NCBI GenBank assembly: GCA_016932575.1
Contig: JAFGCO010000012.1
Coordinates: 1 to 56,918 of the forward strand
Source of the DNA: a bacterium
GTDB lineage: Bacteria; Zhuqueibacterota; QNDG01; JAFGCO01
Reading direction: 5' to 3'
Length of the DNA stretch: 56,918 nt
The notes under the pieces were generated by a model. It saw nothing but the letters and a program-made list of their open reading frames with translations, had not been told where the DNA came from and did no database searches. Made by a program: the position numbers and the translations under genes. Below are positions 45,255 through 53,167 of the stretch, one piece after another; positions within the stretch are counted from its first letter, which is position 1, and the number at the start of each line of letters is the position of its first letter.

Positions 45255-48200
45255 ATGATTGGTAAAACCATTTCACATTATAAAATCCTTGAGAAACTCG
45301 GTGAGGGCGGCATGGGTATCGTCTACAAGGCCGAAGACATCAAACTTAAACGCCCCGTGGCCCTCAAATTCCTCCATGAATCTTCCATAAAAGACAAATC
45401 CGGTAAACTTATCGGAGCATATGATGTGCCCCTGCAGACGGAGGCTCAGGCAGCCGCTTCAGTCAACCATCCCAATGTGTGTACAATCTATGAAATCGAC
45501 GAAGCTGATGGTCAGGTTTTCATTGCCATGGAATATGTGGAAGGCAGAACATTAAAGGATATCGTAGGGGCACATAATCATGTGCCCCAGAGCATGGATA
45601 CCATTATCGATTACGCCACACAAATCGCAGCAGGTTTGCAGGCCATTCATGAAAAGGGTATGGTGCATCGGGATATCAAAAGTGAAAACATCCTGATTAC
45701 CGACAAAGGTCGGATTAAAATCATGGATTTCGGCCTGGTAAAATCCGTACATGTCAAAGACAAACTGACGGATAAGTCCTCCGGAGGCACCATCGCCTAT
45801 TTGTCTCCTGAACAGGTCCGGGGAGAAACGATTGATCATCGGTCTGATATCTGGTCTTTTGGTGTAGTGCTGAATGAAATGCTGACAGGTCAGTTGCCTT
45901 TCTCTGGAGAGAATGCCTATGCAGTGGTTGATTCAATTCTGAATGAAGAACCTGTCCCCCACAGAAATCTTTTGCCTGAGATATCGATGTCTCCAGAAAA
46001 TATGGTATTCCGATTATTGGAAAAAAATCCGGATGATCGCTACCAGGACATGGATGAACTGCTCCGAGATCTTAAATTACTCAAGATAGCGCCTGAATTT
46101 GAGGCTTCTGAAAATTATTTTAAACATACACCCTCTTTTTTATCCCGAAAAAAAATAAAAACAGAAAATAAACCATTATTCTGTGTGGGCCGCGAACAGG
46201 AACTGTCAACACTTCAGAAAACATTGGAGAAAATTCTGACAGGCCGGGGACAGATCATTTTTGTAATAGGCGAGGCCGGATGCGGCAAAACCACACTGAT
46301 CAATGCATTCGGACAAAACATACAAAAAACAACTCCGGATCTGATTATTGCAGGAGGCAAATGTAATGCGCATACCGGTTTTGGGGATCCGTATTTGCCG
46401 TTTCGTAAGATTATAAAACTCCTGACCGGAGACGTTGAAGCGATGTGGGAAGCCGGGGCTGTTACCCGGGAACATGCCAACTATTTGTGGAATATGCTTC
46501 CATATACAGTGAAGGCATTAATAAAGGAGGGACCTGATCTTATTGATACCTTCCTGTCAGGCGATGCTCTCGTTTCCCGCGCAACAACTTATTCCTCAGG
46601 AAAAGAAAGCTGGCTGCCCCAATTAAAATCTAAGGTCAAAGAAAAGGCGGATTCTGCATTATCTTCAAATATTCAGCAGACCGACCTGTTTGAGCAATAC
46701 ACCAATGTTTTGTTAATATTAGCACGGCATAAACCTCTGCTTTTAAAACTGGATGATCTTCAATGGGCAGATGCGGGTTCCATCAGTCTGTTGTTTCATC
46801 TGGGACGGAGGCTCCAGGGCAGTCGAATATTTCTTTTAGGGGCCTATCGATCTACTGAAGTGGCTCTGGGCCGGGGAGAGACCAGACATCCGCTGGAGCT
46901 TGTGATCAATGAATTCAAACAAATGTACGGGGACATCGAACTGACATTCAGCGAGGATACGGATCGGCATTTTATCGATGCTTTAATTGATACGGAACCC
47001 AATAACCTGGGAAGATCATTTCGAGATACTTTATTTCATCAAACAGAGGGTCTGCCCTTGTTTACAGTGGAATTGTTACGCAATCTGCAGGAACAAAAAA
47101 TGATTGTCCGCAATAGAGAGGGCCGATGGATTGAGGGTTCGGATCTAGACTGGAACAGGCTACCAGCACGCGTGGATGCGGTTATTGGAGAACGTATCGG
47201 ACGGCTGCCCAAAAAACTACAGCAAATTCTCTCTTTCGCTAGCATACTGGGTGAAACCTTTATAGCAGAAGTCATCGCGTCGCTTTCTGACACAAGTGAA
47301 CGTGAAATGATCAAATTACTGAGTTCCGACCTGGATAAAAGGCACCATCTGGTGACTGCATTGGGTATCCAGCGTGTCAACAACAGACGCTTGTCCCTGT
47401 ACAGGTTCCGGCATGTCCTGTTTCAAAAATATCTATACAGCAGCCTGGATAAAATCGAGCGTGCCAGTCTGCACGAAGAAGCGGGTGCCATTCTGGAAAA
47501 GATATATGAAAATCATATCGATGAAATTACTGGCAATCTGGCCCGTCATTTTCGTGAAGCCGGGCTGTTTGAGAAGGCTGTTGATTACCTGGTTGAAGCT
47601 GGTCACAGGGCTTTACAGCTCTCTGCGAACAAAGAAGCCATTGAACACTTTAATCAGGCACTGACACTCATTCAAAATCTAACTGAATCTCATGAACGTG
47701 ATCAAAAGGAGCTTTCGGTTCAAATTGCTTTAGCGGTTCCCATCATTGCCATAAAAGGATGGGCTGTCGCGGATATTGAGAAAATATACATGCGTGCTCG
47801 GGAATTAATTGAGAAGACTGGAGAGTCCCGGCATCGTTTCACCGTTCTCCGGGGTTTGTGGGGTTTTTACGCAACCAGTGGTCAATTGCATAAAGCACAC
47901 ATCATGGGTAAAGAACTGGTTTTAACTGCGAAAAATTTAAAGGATTCATCGCTTCTGGTTCCGGCCTACCGTTCGCTGGGAGTGGCTCTGCTGTATCTTG
48001 GGAAGTTCGGACCAGCGAGAGTCAATCTGGAAAAGGGGATTGCCCTTTCCAAGCCTCAACAGCATCAATCACTGATTTTTCGTTTTGGTCATGATCCGGA
48101 AGCCATCTGCAGGGGATTTGCTGGATTGAATTTATGGTTTCTTGGCTATCCCGAACAGGCTGTCCATACAAGCAAAGAAGCACTGGCATCGGCCAGAAAA

Positions 48201-48866
48201 GTGTCCCACCCCTTCACTTTGGCTTATACTGTGTTTCTGAGCCTTCATCTTCATCACTGTATTCGGAACATACAAAAAACAGAGGAACTGTGTAAGTTAT
48301 TGATCGACTTATCATCCGGTAAAGGGCTTAAAATCTGGACATCACAGGGACACTGTTATCATGGGTGGTGTCTGATCAAACAGGGACAATTCGATCAGGG
48401 CATCGGGAAAATACAGGAAGGTCTGGAAGTTTTTCGTACTTTTGACCAATTAACTTTTTTACCTCATTATCTTGCGATGTTGGCTTATGGTTATCTATCT
48501 ATTGGAAAAATACAAGAGGGTCTTGTCGTAACCAATGATGCATTTTCTGTAATAAAAAAAACCAAAGAGCATATTCACGAAGCAGAGATTTTTCGGCTTA
48601 AAGGTGAATTGTTATGGAAAATGAATAATGCAGAGACAGAAGCAGAGAAATGCTTTAGTCAGGCGCTTAAAATCGCCCGAAGGCAGAAAGCAAAATCCTG
48701 GGAACTGCGATCAACAATAAATCTATGTCGACTCTGGAAAAATCATGGAAAAACACAGGAGGCTTGTAATAGTCTGACACAGATTATGCAATGGTTTACA
48801 GAAGGATTTAATACGCCGGACCTGAAAGAAGCCAGGGCATTGCTGGATGAATTATCCGGAACATAA
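45255..48866 (+). CDS. Ser/Thr protein kinase fused to AAA ATPase and TPR domains
   Basis: 1203 residues. Kinase domain at 1-280 (GEGGMGIVYK, VALK, HRDIKSEN, DFGLVKS, LSPEQVRGETIDHRSDIWSFG). From about 310 a predicted ATPase of the MalT/PknK type: P-loop VIGEAGCGKTTLINAF, Walker B LLLKLDDLQWADAGS, LLGAYRSTEV, HQTEGLPLFTVELLRNL. From about 790 on, TPR-like helices (EAIEHFNQALTLI, EEGLVV-type repeats) to the end. No TM or DNA-binding domain seen. Two palindromes of the GTAG family lie in the kinase part. The ribosome-binding site is weak and a repeat of the IVP family ends just upstream. Confidence 0.9.
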   Translation: MIGKTISHYKILEKLGEGGMGIVYKAEDIKLKRPVALKFLHESSIKDKSGKLIGAYDVPLQTEAQAAASVNHPNVCTIYEIDEADGQVFIAMEYVEGRTLKDIVGAHNHVPQSMDTIIDYATQIAAGLQAIHEKGMVHRDIKSENILITDKGRIKIMDFGLVKSVHVKDKLTDKSSGGTIAYLSPEQVRGETIDHRSDIWSFGVVLNEMLTGQLPFSGENAYAVVDSILNEEPVPHRNLLPEISMSPENMVFRLLEKNPDDRYQDMDELLRDLKLLKIAPEFEASENYFKHTPSFLSRKKIKTENKPLFCVGREQELSTLQKTLEKILTGRGQIIFVIGEAGCGKTTLINAFGQNIQKTTPDLIIAGGKCNAHTGFGDPYLPFRKIIKLLTGDVEAMWEAGAVTREHANYLWNMLPYTVKALIKEGPDLIDTFLSGDALVSRATTYSSGKESWLPQLKSKVKEKADSALSSNIQQTDLFEQYTNVLLILARHKPLLLKLDDLQWADAGSISLLFHLGRRLQGSRIFLLGAYRSTEVALGRGETRHPLELVINEFKQMYGDIELTFSEDTDRHFIDALIDTEPNNLGRSFRDTLFHQTEGLPLFTVELLRNLQEQKMIVRNREGRWIEGSDLDWNRLPARVDAVIGERIGRLPKKLQQILSFASILGETFIAEVIASLSDTSEREMIKLLSSDLDKRHHLVTALGIQRVNNRRLSLYRFRHVLFQKYLYSSLDKIERASLHEEAGAILEKIYENHIDEITGNLARHFREAGLFEKAVDYLVEAGHRALQLSANKEAIEHFNQALTLIQNLTESHERDQKELSVQIALAVPIIAIKGWAVADIEKIYMRARELIEKTGESRHRFTVLRGLWGFYATSGQLHKAHIMGKELVLTAKNLKDSSLLVPAYRSLGVALLYLGKFGPARVNLEKGIALSKPQQHQSLIFRFGHDPEAICRGFAGLNLWFLGYPEQAVHTSKEALASARKVSHPFTLAYTVFLSLHLHHCIRNIQKTEELCKLLIDLSSGKGLKIWTSQGHCYHGWCLIKQGQFDQGIGKIQEGLEVFRTFDQLTFLPHYLAMLAYGYLSIGKIQEGLVVTNDAFSVIKKTKEHIHEAEIFRLKGELLWKMNNAETEAEKCFSQALKIARRQKAKSWELRSTINLCRLWKNHGKTQEACNSLTQIMQWFTEGFNTPDLKEARALLDELSGT
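45411..45435. repeat. Degenerate GTAG-family palindrome in kinase 3, site 1
   Basis: ATCGGAGCATATGATGTGCCCCTGC is seen as arms ATCGGAGCAT and ATGTGCCCCTGC: shortened by 3 bp and mutated, but still in frame, encoding IGAYDVPL at the same position as in kinases 1 and 2. Confidence 0.8.
45564..45588. repeat. GTAG palindrome in kinase 3, site 2
   Basis: GTAGGGGCACAT, AATC, ATGTGCCCC, right foot lost. Encodes VGAHNHVPQ in the loop after the hinge, as in kinase 2. Confidence 0.92.
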
Positions 48867-48912
48867 ACGTATTCACTGGATCATTTTTATGGAGGGAATG
48901 TCTGATTCCAAA

Positions 48913-49014
48913 GTAATGATAAATTAATGATACATTTCAAATGATAAAGAAAACACTCATTTAACATTGGTCATTGGGATTTCTTTTGGCATTTGGATTT
49001 TGTCATTTGACATT
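48913..49014. repeat. IVP-type repeat, short derivative (copy 4)
   Basis: AATGATAAATTAATGATACA on the left, then TTAACATTGGTCATTGGG, GGCATTTGGATTTTGTC and ATTTGACATTG on the right. The gene and its edges are missing. It ends about 50 bp before the sigma54-activator gene. Confidence 0.75.
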
Positions 49015-49036
49015 GTATCCACATTATAAGTATATT
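49007..49036 (+). promoter_or_regulatory. Possible sigma70 promoter reading out of the repeat
   Basis: TTGACA (49007-49012), an 18-bp spacer and TATATT (49031-49036), 31 bp before ATG 49068. The -35 box belongs to the terminal motif of the IVP-type repeat. Confidence 0.45.
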
Positions 49037-49067
49037 TAACAATATCAATTTGAACTAATTTATAATC

Positions 49068-50591
49068 ATGGATCCCGCACCCTACAAACAGCTGTTCGAG
49101 TTCGGAAAACGGCTTCTTACGGAAAAAGATGTGAACCGGCTGCTAACCGTGGCCATGGACATGGCCATCGAGATTTCCGGAGCCGAGCGGGGATGGATCA
49201 TCCTGTGCAATGAAGCCAATCAGGATATACGGTTTCAGACCGCACGCAATCTTCAGAAAACAGACATTGAGAATCCCGAATTCGAGACCAGCCGGACCAT
49301 TATTGACAAGGTAAGGGCACAGGGAAAACCCGTGTGTCTGCAGAATGCCCTGGATGACAGTGCCTTTAAGGAGAGCAAGAGCATCGAGTCACTCAAGGTG
49401 TTGTCCGTGATCTGCCTGCCGCTGATCCGGGACAACCGGATTTTTGGTGTCGTGTATCTGGATAACCGGAAGATCACCGGTGTGTTCAAGCCGGACATCT
49501 TTGATTTTATTCAGGAATTTACCAATTTTGTGGCTACGGCCGCTTTTTCGGCTCTGGAACGACAGGAGCTGCAGAACCAGATTTCCGACCTTGAAAAGGA
49601 ACTGCGCGGAAAGTACCGGTTCGATCACATTATCGGGCAGCACCCGAAAATTCTCGAAATCCTGCAAATGGTTTCCCAGGTGGCTGATACCCCTGCAACA
49701 GTTCTGATTCAGGGAGAGAGCGGCACTGGCAAGGAGCTCATTGCTCGGGCTCTGCATCATAACAGTTCACGCAAGGAAAAACCATTTATTGCTGTAAACT
49801 GTGCGGCGCTGCCGGAACAGCTGCTGGAGTCTGAACTCTTCGGACATGTGAAAGGCGCCTTTACAGGGGCCGTGAAGGACCGGCCCGGCTGGTTTGAGAA
49901 AGCGGACTGCAGCACGATTTTTCTGGATGAGATCAATGACATGAGCAGTGCACTTCAGGCACGGCTTCTGCGTGTGCTGCAAACCGGAGATTATTCACGG
50001 GTCGGCAGCTCGGAAATTCAGCACTGCGACGTCCGCGTCGTGGCTGCTACCAGCAAAGATATTCAAAAAATGATCAAAGAGGGCTTGTTTCGTGAGGAAC
50101 TCTATTATCGTTTGAATGTGATTAATTTATGGCTTCCTCCTCTCAGGGATCGAAAAAGCGATATCCCTTTATTGGTTCAGCATTTTTTAAATCTTTATAA
50201 GGACAAATACAATAAGCCAGATTTGAAATTTTCCCCACAGGCTGAAATGCTGTTGATGAATTATGATTTTCCGGGGAATATCCGGGAACTTGAAAATATG
50301 ATTCAGCGCACAGTTATTTTAACAAAGGATCCTGTTATCCAACCTCAGCATCTTCCCATTGTTTCTGCCCAGCATGAAGAACATGTTCTGAATGAACAGA
50401 AATTACTCTCCCTTTCGGAACACAAACGTCGTGAATCAGACCGCACAGAAAAAAACGCCGTTATCCGTTATCTAATGGTTTCATCCGGCCATATATCCAG
50501 AGCGGCGAAACTCGCAGGTGTGGATGTGAGCAATTTTCACAAGCTTATTAAAAAGCATAATATTGATCCGAAGGCGTATAAGCAGAAGTGA
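49068..50591 (+). CDS. GAF-domain sigma54-dependent transcriptional activator
   Basis: 507 residues. GAF sensor at about 15-170 (SGAERGWIIL, LSVICLPLIRDNRIFGVVYLDNR). AAA+ domain at about 195-420 with P-loop GESGTGKELIARALHH, the sigma54-contacting GAFTGA loop intact (GHVKGAFTGAVKDRPGWFEKA), Walker B TIFLDEIND, arginine-finger region FREELYYRLNV. The end is a Fis-type helix-turn-helix (SGHISRAAKLAGVDVSNFHKLIKK). It should melt sigma54 promoters when its GAF ligand or a partner kinase signals. A matching promoter lies 400 bp downstream. It has a truncated paralogue at 52292. Confidence 0.95.
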   Translation: MDPAPYKQLFEFGKRLLTEKDVNRLLTVAMDMAIEISGAERGWIILCNEANQDIRFQTARNLQKTDIENPEFETSRTIIDKVRAQGKPVCLQNALDDSAFKESKSIESLKVLSVICLPLIRDNRIFGVVYLDNRKITGVFKPDIFDFIQEFTNFVATAAFSALERQELQNQISDLEKELRGKYRFDHIIGQHPKILEILQMVSQVADTPATVLIQGESGTGKELIARALHHNSSRKEKPFIAVNCAALPEQLLESELFGHVKGAFTGAVKDRPGWFEKADCSTIFLDEINDMSSALQARLLRVLQTGDYSRVGSSEIQHCDVRVVAATSKDIQKMIKEGLFREELYYRLNVINLWLPPLRDRKSDIPLLVQHFLNLYKDKYNKPDLKFSPQAEMLLMNYDFPGNIRELENMIQRTVILTKDPVIQPQHLPIVSAQHEEHVLNEQKLLSLSEHKRRESDRTEKNAVIRYLMVSSGHISRAAKLAGVDVSNFHKLIKKHNIDPKAYKQK

Positions 50592-50592
50592 G

Positions 50593-50637
50593 ACAAGATA
50601 CAAGATTAAAGAAGTAAGATTAAAGATTAAAGAAAAT
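50593..50637. repeat. A-rich heptad repeat after the sigma54-activator gene
   Basis: Drifting AAGATTA units (ACAAGATACAAGATTAAAG, then AAGATTAAAGATTAAAG). Same type as the repeat inside kinase 1. Confidence 0.75.
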
Positions 50638-50658
50638 TCAAAGTACGAATCTTAAATC

Positions 50659-50831
50659 AATGATTAATTAATGCCAAATTTCAAATGACAAATGTCAAAA
50701 GAATGTCCAAGCCCCAATGACAAAGATAAAACCCATTGGACATTTGTCATTGGGATTTTTTTTGGCATTTGGATTTTGTCATTAGGCATTAAATAGCAAT
50801 CTTGGCATTTGAACTTTGTTATTTGACATTT
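50659..50831. repeat. IVP-type repeat, deletion derivative (copy 5)
   Basis: AATGCCAAATTTCAAATGAC and AATGTCCAAGCCCCAATGAC on the left, a short centre, then CATTGGACATTTGTCATTGG, GGCATTTGGATTTTGTCATT and a duplicated right end. No gene remains. Confidence 0.8.
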
Positions 50832-50858
50832 TTTTTCTTAATTCTATTTGGTTTTCAA

Positions 50859-50874
50859 ATACCAAATTTGGTAT
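50859..50874. promoter_or_regulatory. 16-bp perfect palindrome, candidate activator site
   Basis: ATACCAAATTTGGTAT, extended by near-symmetric TTTCAA and TTGAAA flanks. It lies about 120 bp upstream of the sigma54-like promoter, the usual distance for enhancer-type activators. Confidence 0.55.
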
Positions 50875-50950
50875 TGAAACACCAAAAACTTATGATAGAC
50901 CTCTCCCCCATCTGATTATTAATCTATCCTCATTAATCTAATATTTATAG

Positions 50951-50983
50951 TCCCTTAAGAATTCTTTTAAGGGATTTTTTTTT
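50951..50983 (+). terminator. Rho-independent terminator before the second PNPOx operon
   Basis: TCCCTTAA (50951-50958) pairs with TTAAGGGA (50967-50974), then nine T. It insulates the following promoter from upstream transcription. Confidence 0.88.
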
Positions 50984-50996
50984 AACCTCCTTTTCA

Positions 50997-51012
50997 TGGC
51001 ACAATCCTTGTC
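50997..51012 (+). promoter_or_regulatory. Sigma54-like -24/-12 promoter
   Basis: TGGCAC (50997-51002), five bases, TTGTC (51008-51012), against consensus TGGCAC-N5-TTGCA/T; only the -12 C differs. A start about 12 bp downstream gives a ~57-base leader to ATG 51081. The neighbouring gene encodes a sigma54 activator. Confidence 0.6.
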
Positions 51013-51080
51013 TGTTTCCTATTCAGAAATTTCCTCATCACACTGCATCATCGATAAAAATATTTATAAAGGAGGCTATT

Positions 51081-51515
51081 ATGTCCATCCAGGATTGTAT
51101 TCGATTTGCCAATGCGCATCCCATCTGTTATCTCGCAACAGCAGACGGGGATCAGCCCAGGGTCAGGGCGCTGTTAATGGTTATGGCCGATGATAAGGGA
51201 TTCGGATTCTGCACATTGACGCCCAAGAAAATGAGCAGGCAGCTGCATCAGAATCCCAAAACCGAAGTCTGTTTTTTCAACGGCGCCGCTGAATTCCCGA
51301 CCATGAAAATGATGCGGGTCACAGGCAAGGCAGAATTTACAGACGAGAAAGCGCTTTTTAACAAGGCCCTTGAGACCAGAAAGGCGCTATCGGATATTAT
51401 CGGGCAGCCAATCGAATCCTTTATCGAAGTATTCCGAATCAGGACAGGCGAGGCCCATTTCTGGACCATCATGGATGCCATGAAAGAACCTGATATTGAG
51501 CGGATTCAATTTTAG
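51081..51515 (+). CDS. Pyridoxamine 5'-phosphate oxidase-like FMN-binding protein (copy 2)
   Basis: 144 residues, the paralogue of the 44646 gene with the same length and the same motifs (CYLATADGDQPRVRAL, GFGFCTLTPKKMSRQLHQNP, MRVTGKAEFTDEKAL, EAHFWTIMDAMKEPDIERIQF). Strong AAAGGAGG before ATG 51081. First gene of a probable operon with a flavoprotein and a GAF protein, behind the sigma54-like promoter. Probably flavin-binding and redox-related; the substrate is unknown. Confidence 0.88.
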   Translation: MSIQDCIRFANAHPICYLATADGDQPRVRALLMVMADDKGFGFCTLTPKKMSRQLHQNPKTEVCFFNGAAEFPTMKMMRVTGKAEFTDEKALFNKALETRKALSDIIGQPIESFIEVFRIRTGEAHFWTIMDAMKEPDIERIQF

Positions 51516-51575
51516 AGATCCTGCGATGATTAACAATCAACATGAAGCATGGATATTCATATAGGGAGAAAAATC

Positions 51576-52265
51576 ATGGATCGAAGAGAATTTACTAAAA
51601 AAACCGTAAAAACAGCCATTGCTGCCGGGCTGGTTATCAGCTCACCTTCAGGATTATTTTCTAAACAAAGTTCCAAAAAGAAAATTCTGGGTCTGGCTGG
51701 CAGTCCCAGAAAACAGGGCAATACAGATACGTTGTTAACCACACTCCTGGATGCAGCCCACAAGGAAGGTGCAGAAACTGAAAAAATCTATCTGATCGAT
51801 CACCACATTCAACCCTGTTTGATGTGTGAAAAATGTCATGAAAATGGCCGGAAGCCCTGTTTTCAGAAAGATGACTTTCATTTTATTGCTGAAAAAATGG
51901 TGGCCGCCGATGCCATTGTCATTGCTTCTCCTGTGTATTGGATCACTGTAACCTCCAGTGTAAAATTAATTCTGGATCGTGCATACAGCCTTATAAATCA
52001 ATCCCTTGCCGTATCATTAACCACATGTAATTCTATACTCAATGGGAAAACCGGTGCGATCATTGTGTGCGGAAACTCAAAGGACACCCAGACCTATGGA
52101 GAGCCTCTGGCCAATACGATCAATCATTTTTACAGATGGATGGGCATTCAGCTGGCAGGAAAAATCGTGGCCAGTGCCGGTTTTGTCAAAGGTGAAGTGG
52201 CTGACAATGAAATCGTTATGAACCAGGCCGTCGAGCTTGGAAAGAAACTGGCTGTTTCAGGCTAA
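51576..52265 (+). CDS. Exported NADPH-dependent FMN reductase / iron-sulfur flavoprotein-like
   Basis: 229 residues from ATG 51576 behind GGGAG; an earlier in-frame start at 51549 lacks such a site. The N-terminus MDRREFTKKTVKTAIAAGLV has a twin-arginine motif and hydrophobic core, so export folded by Tat is likely. The rest is a flavodoxin-like fold: GLAGSPRKQGNTDTLLTTLL, the Cys motif CLMCEKCHENGRKPC typical of multimeric flavodoxin/ISF proteins, ASPVYWITVTSSVKLILDR. Located 60 bp after the PNPOx gene and 26 bp before the GAF gene. Confidence 0.88.
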   Translation: MDRREFTKKTVKTAIAAGLVISSPSGLFSKQSSKKKILGLAGSPRKQGNTDTLLTTLLDAAHKEGAETEKIYLIDHHIQPCLMCEKCHENGRKPCFQKDDFHFIAEKMVAADAIVIASPVYWITVTSSVKLILDRAYSLINQSLAVSLTTCNSILNGKTGAIIVCGNSKDTQTYGEPLANTINHFYRWMGIQLAGKIVASAGFVKGEVADNEIVMNQAVELGKKLAVSG

Positions 52266-52291
52266 ACCGAATCAAAAAAATTGGAATAAAT

Positions 52292-52876
52292 ATGAATCAG
52301 GAAACCACACATATCAATCCTGATATTTATCAGAACCTTTTCGAATCCGGAAAGCAGCTGCTCGCAGAAAGGGATATGAAATCCCTGCTGGCCGCTGCTG
52401 TCAACACAGCTGTACACATATCAGGCGCAGAACGGGCATGGATTAATCTTTTTAAAGAACAGGCACAGAACATTGAATTTCAGGTCACGGTCAACCTGCA
52501 AAAGACTGAAATCGAAGCAGCCCCGTTCGAATTCAGCAACATGATTATTGAAAATGTGAAAACCGGAGGGGTTCCCGTTATGCTGCCAGATTCCGCAGAT
52601 CCATTCTTTCCGGAAACAGCGAAGCATTCAAAACCGGTCAGGTCGTTATCAGTCATCTGCATTCCCCTGAAGCACGGCCATCATGCGTTCGGTGTTCTGT
52701 ATCTGGACCGACAGCTATTGAAAGGCCGGTTTACTCCGGAAATCTTCGAACTGGTTCAGGAATATGCAAAATTCATCTGCACGGCGGTTCATGGTTTAAA
52801 AGAGCAGGAACAGCTCCGCAGCCTGATTTCAAATTTTGAACAATCGTCAGGAAAGGGATCATCAACATGTTATTGA
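52292..52876 (+). CDS. GAF-only paralogue of the sigma54 activator
   Basis: 194 residues. Aligns along its length with the N-terminal part of the 49068 protein (YQNLFESGKQLLAERDMKSLL, SGAERAWINLF, SVICIPLKHGHHAFGVLYLDR) and stops in the linker before the AAA domain (SLISNFEQSSGKGSS). No AAA or HTH follows in any frame seen. It may compete for the same ligand or partner, or be a degenerate copy. The promoter and ribosome-binding site appear shared with the operon. Confidence 0.8.
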   Translation: MNQETTHINPDIYQNLFESGKQLLAERDMKSLLAAAVNTAVHISGAERAWINLFKEQAQNIEFQVTVNLQKTEIEAAPFEFSNMIIENVKTGGVPVMLPDSADPFFPETAKHSKPVRSLSVICIPLKHGHHAFGVLYLDRQLLKGRFTPEIFELVQEYAKFICTAVHGLKEQEQLRSLISNFEQSSGKGSSTCY

Positions 52877-52944
52877 ATATTTTTCACAGCAGTATGGACT
52901 TGGTACAGTTCGGATCAAATTGACATAAACAGAGGGAGGTTATT

Positions 52945-53136
52945 ATGGTCAAGCACTCATTTATACTGATGATTATTATCCTGCTTTTTTGCAGTGCAGG
53001 GTATGCCCAAATGACAGTTTCGGACAGTGACGACAATGTTCTGATGCGTTTGAATGACGAAGGCACAAGCGTATCCATCCTTCTGCCAAAAACGGACCTA
53101 CAACATGTTTCAAAATATAAGAAACCTATCATTTAA
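52945..53136 (+). CDS. Short exported protein, possible truncated copy
   Basis: 63 residues behind a strong GGGAGG. Signal peptide ILMIIILLFCSAGYAQ, then MTVSDSDDNVLMRLNDEG, closely like the beginning of the protein at 55341 (FCSAGYAQMTAIDSEDSVLMRMNDKG). The remainder (VSILLPKTDL) ends early. Either a small secreted protein or the 5' relic of a longer one. Confidence 0.6.
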   Translation: MVKHSFILMIIILLFCSAGYAQMTVSDSDDNVLMRLNDEGTSVSILLPKTDLQHVSKYKKPII

Positions 53137-53167
53137 TCTGATTTTAAATCAAACAAAGGAGGACAAA

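Noticed and set aside
45231-45258. TTGACA-N17-ATATGA promoter at the end of the repeat before kinase 3
   Set aside because: The -10 box would overlap the start codon, so transcription would begin after it.
48985-49005. Sigma54-like TTGGCAT in the IVP-type repeat
   Set aside because: No TTGC-type -12 element at the required spacing.
53054-53167. Earlier start for the multidomain surface protein
   Set aside because: It overlaps the 52945 ORF, lacks a ribosome-binding site and would bury the signal peptide.
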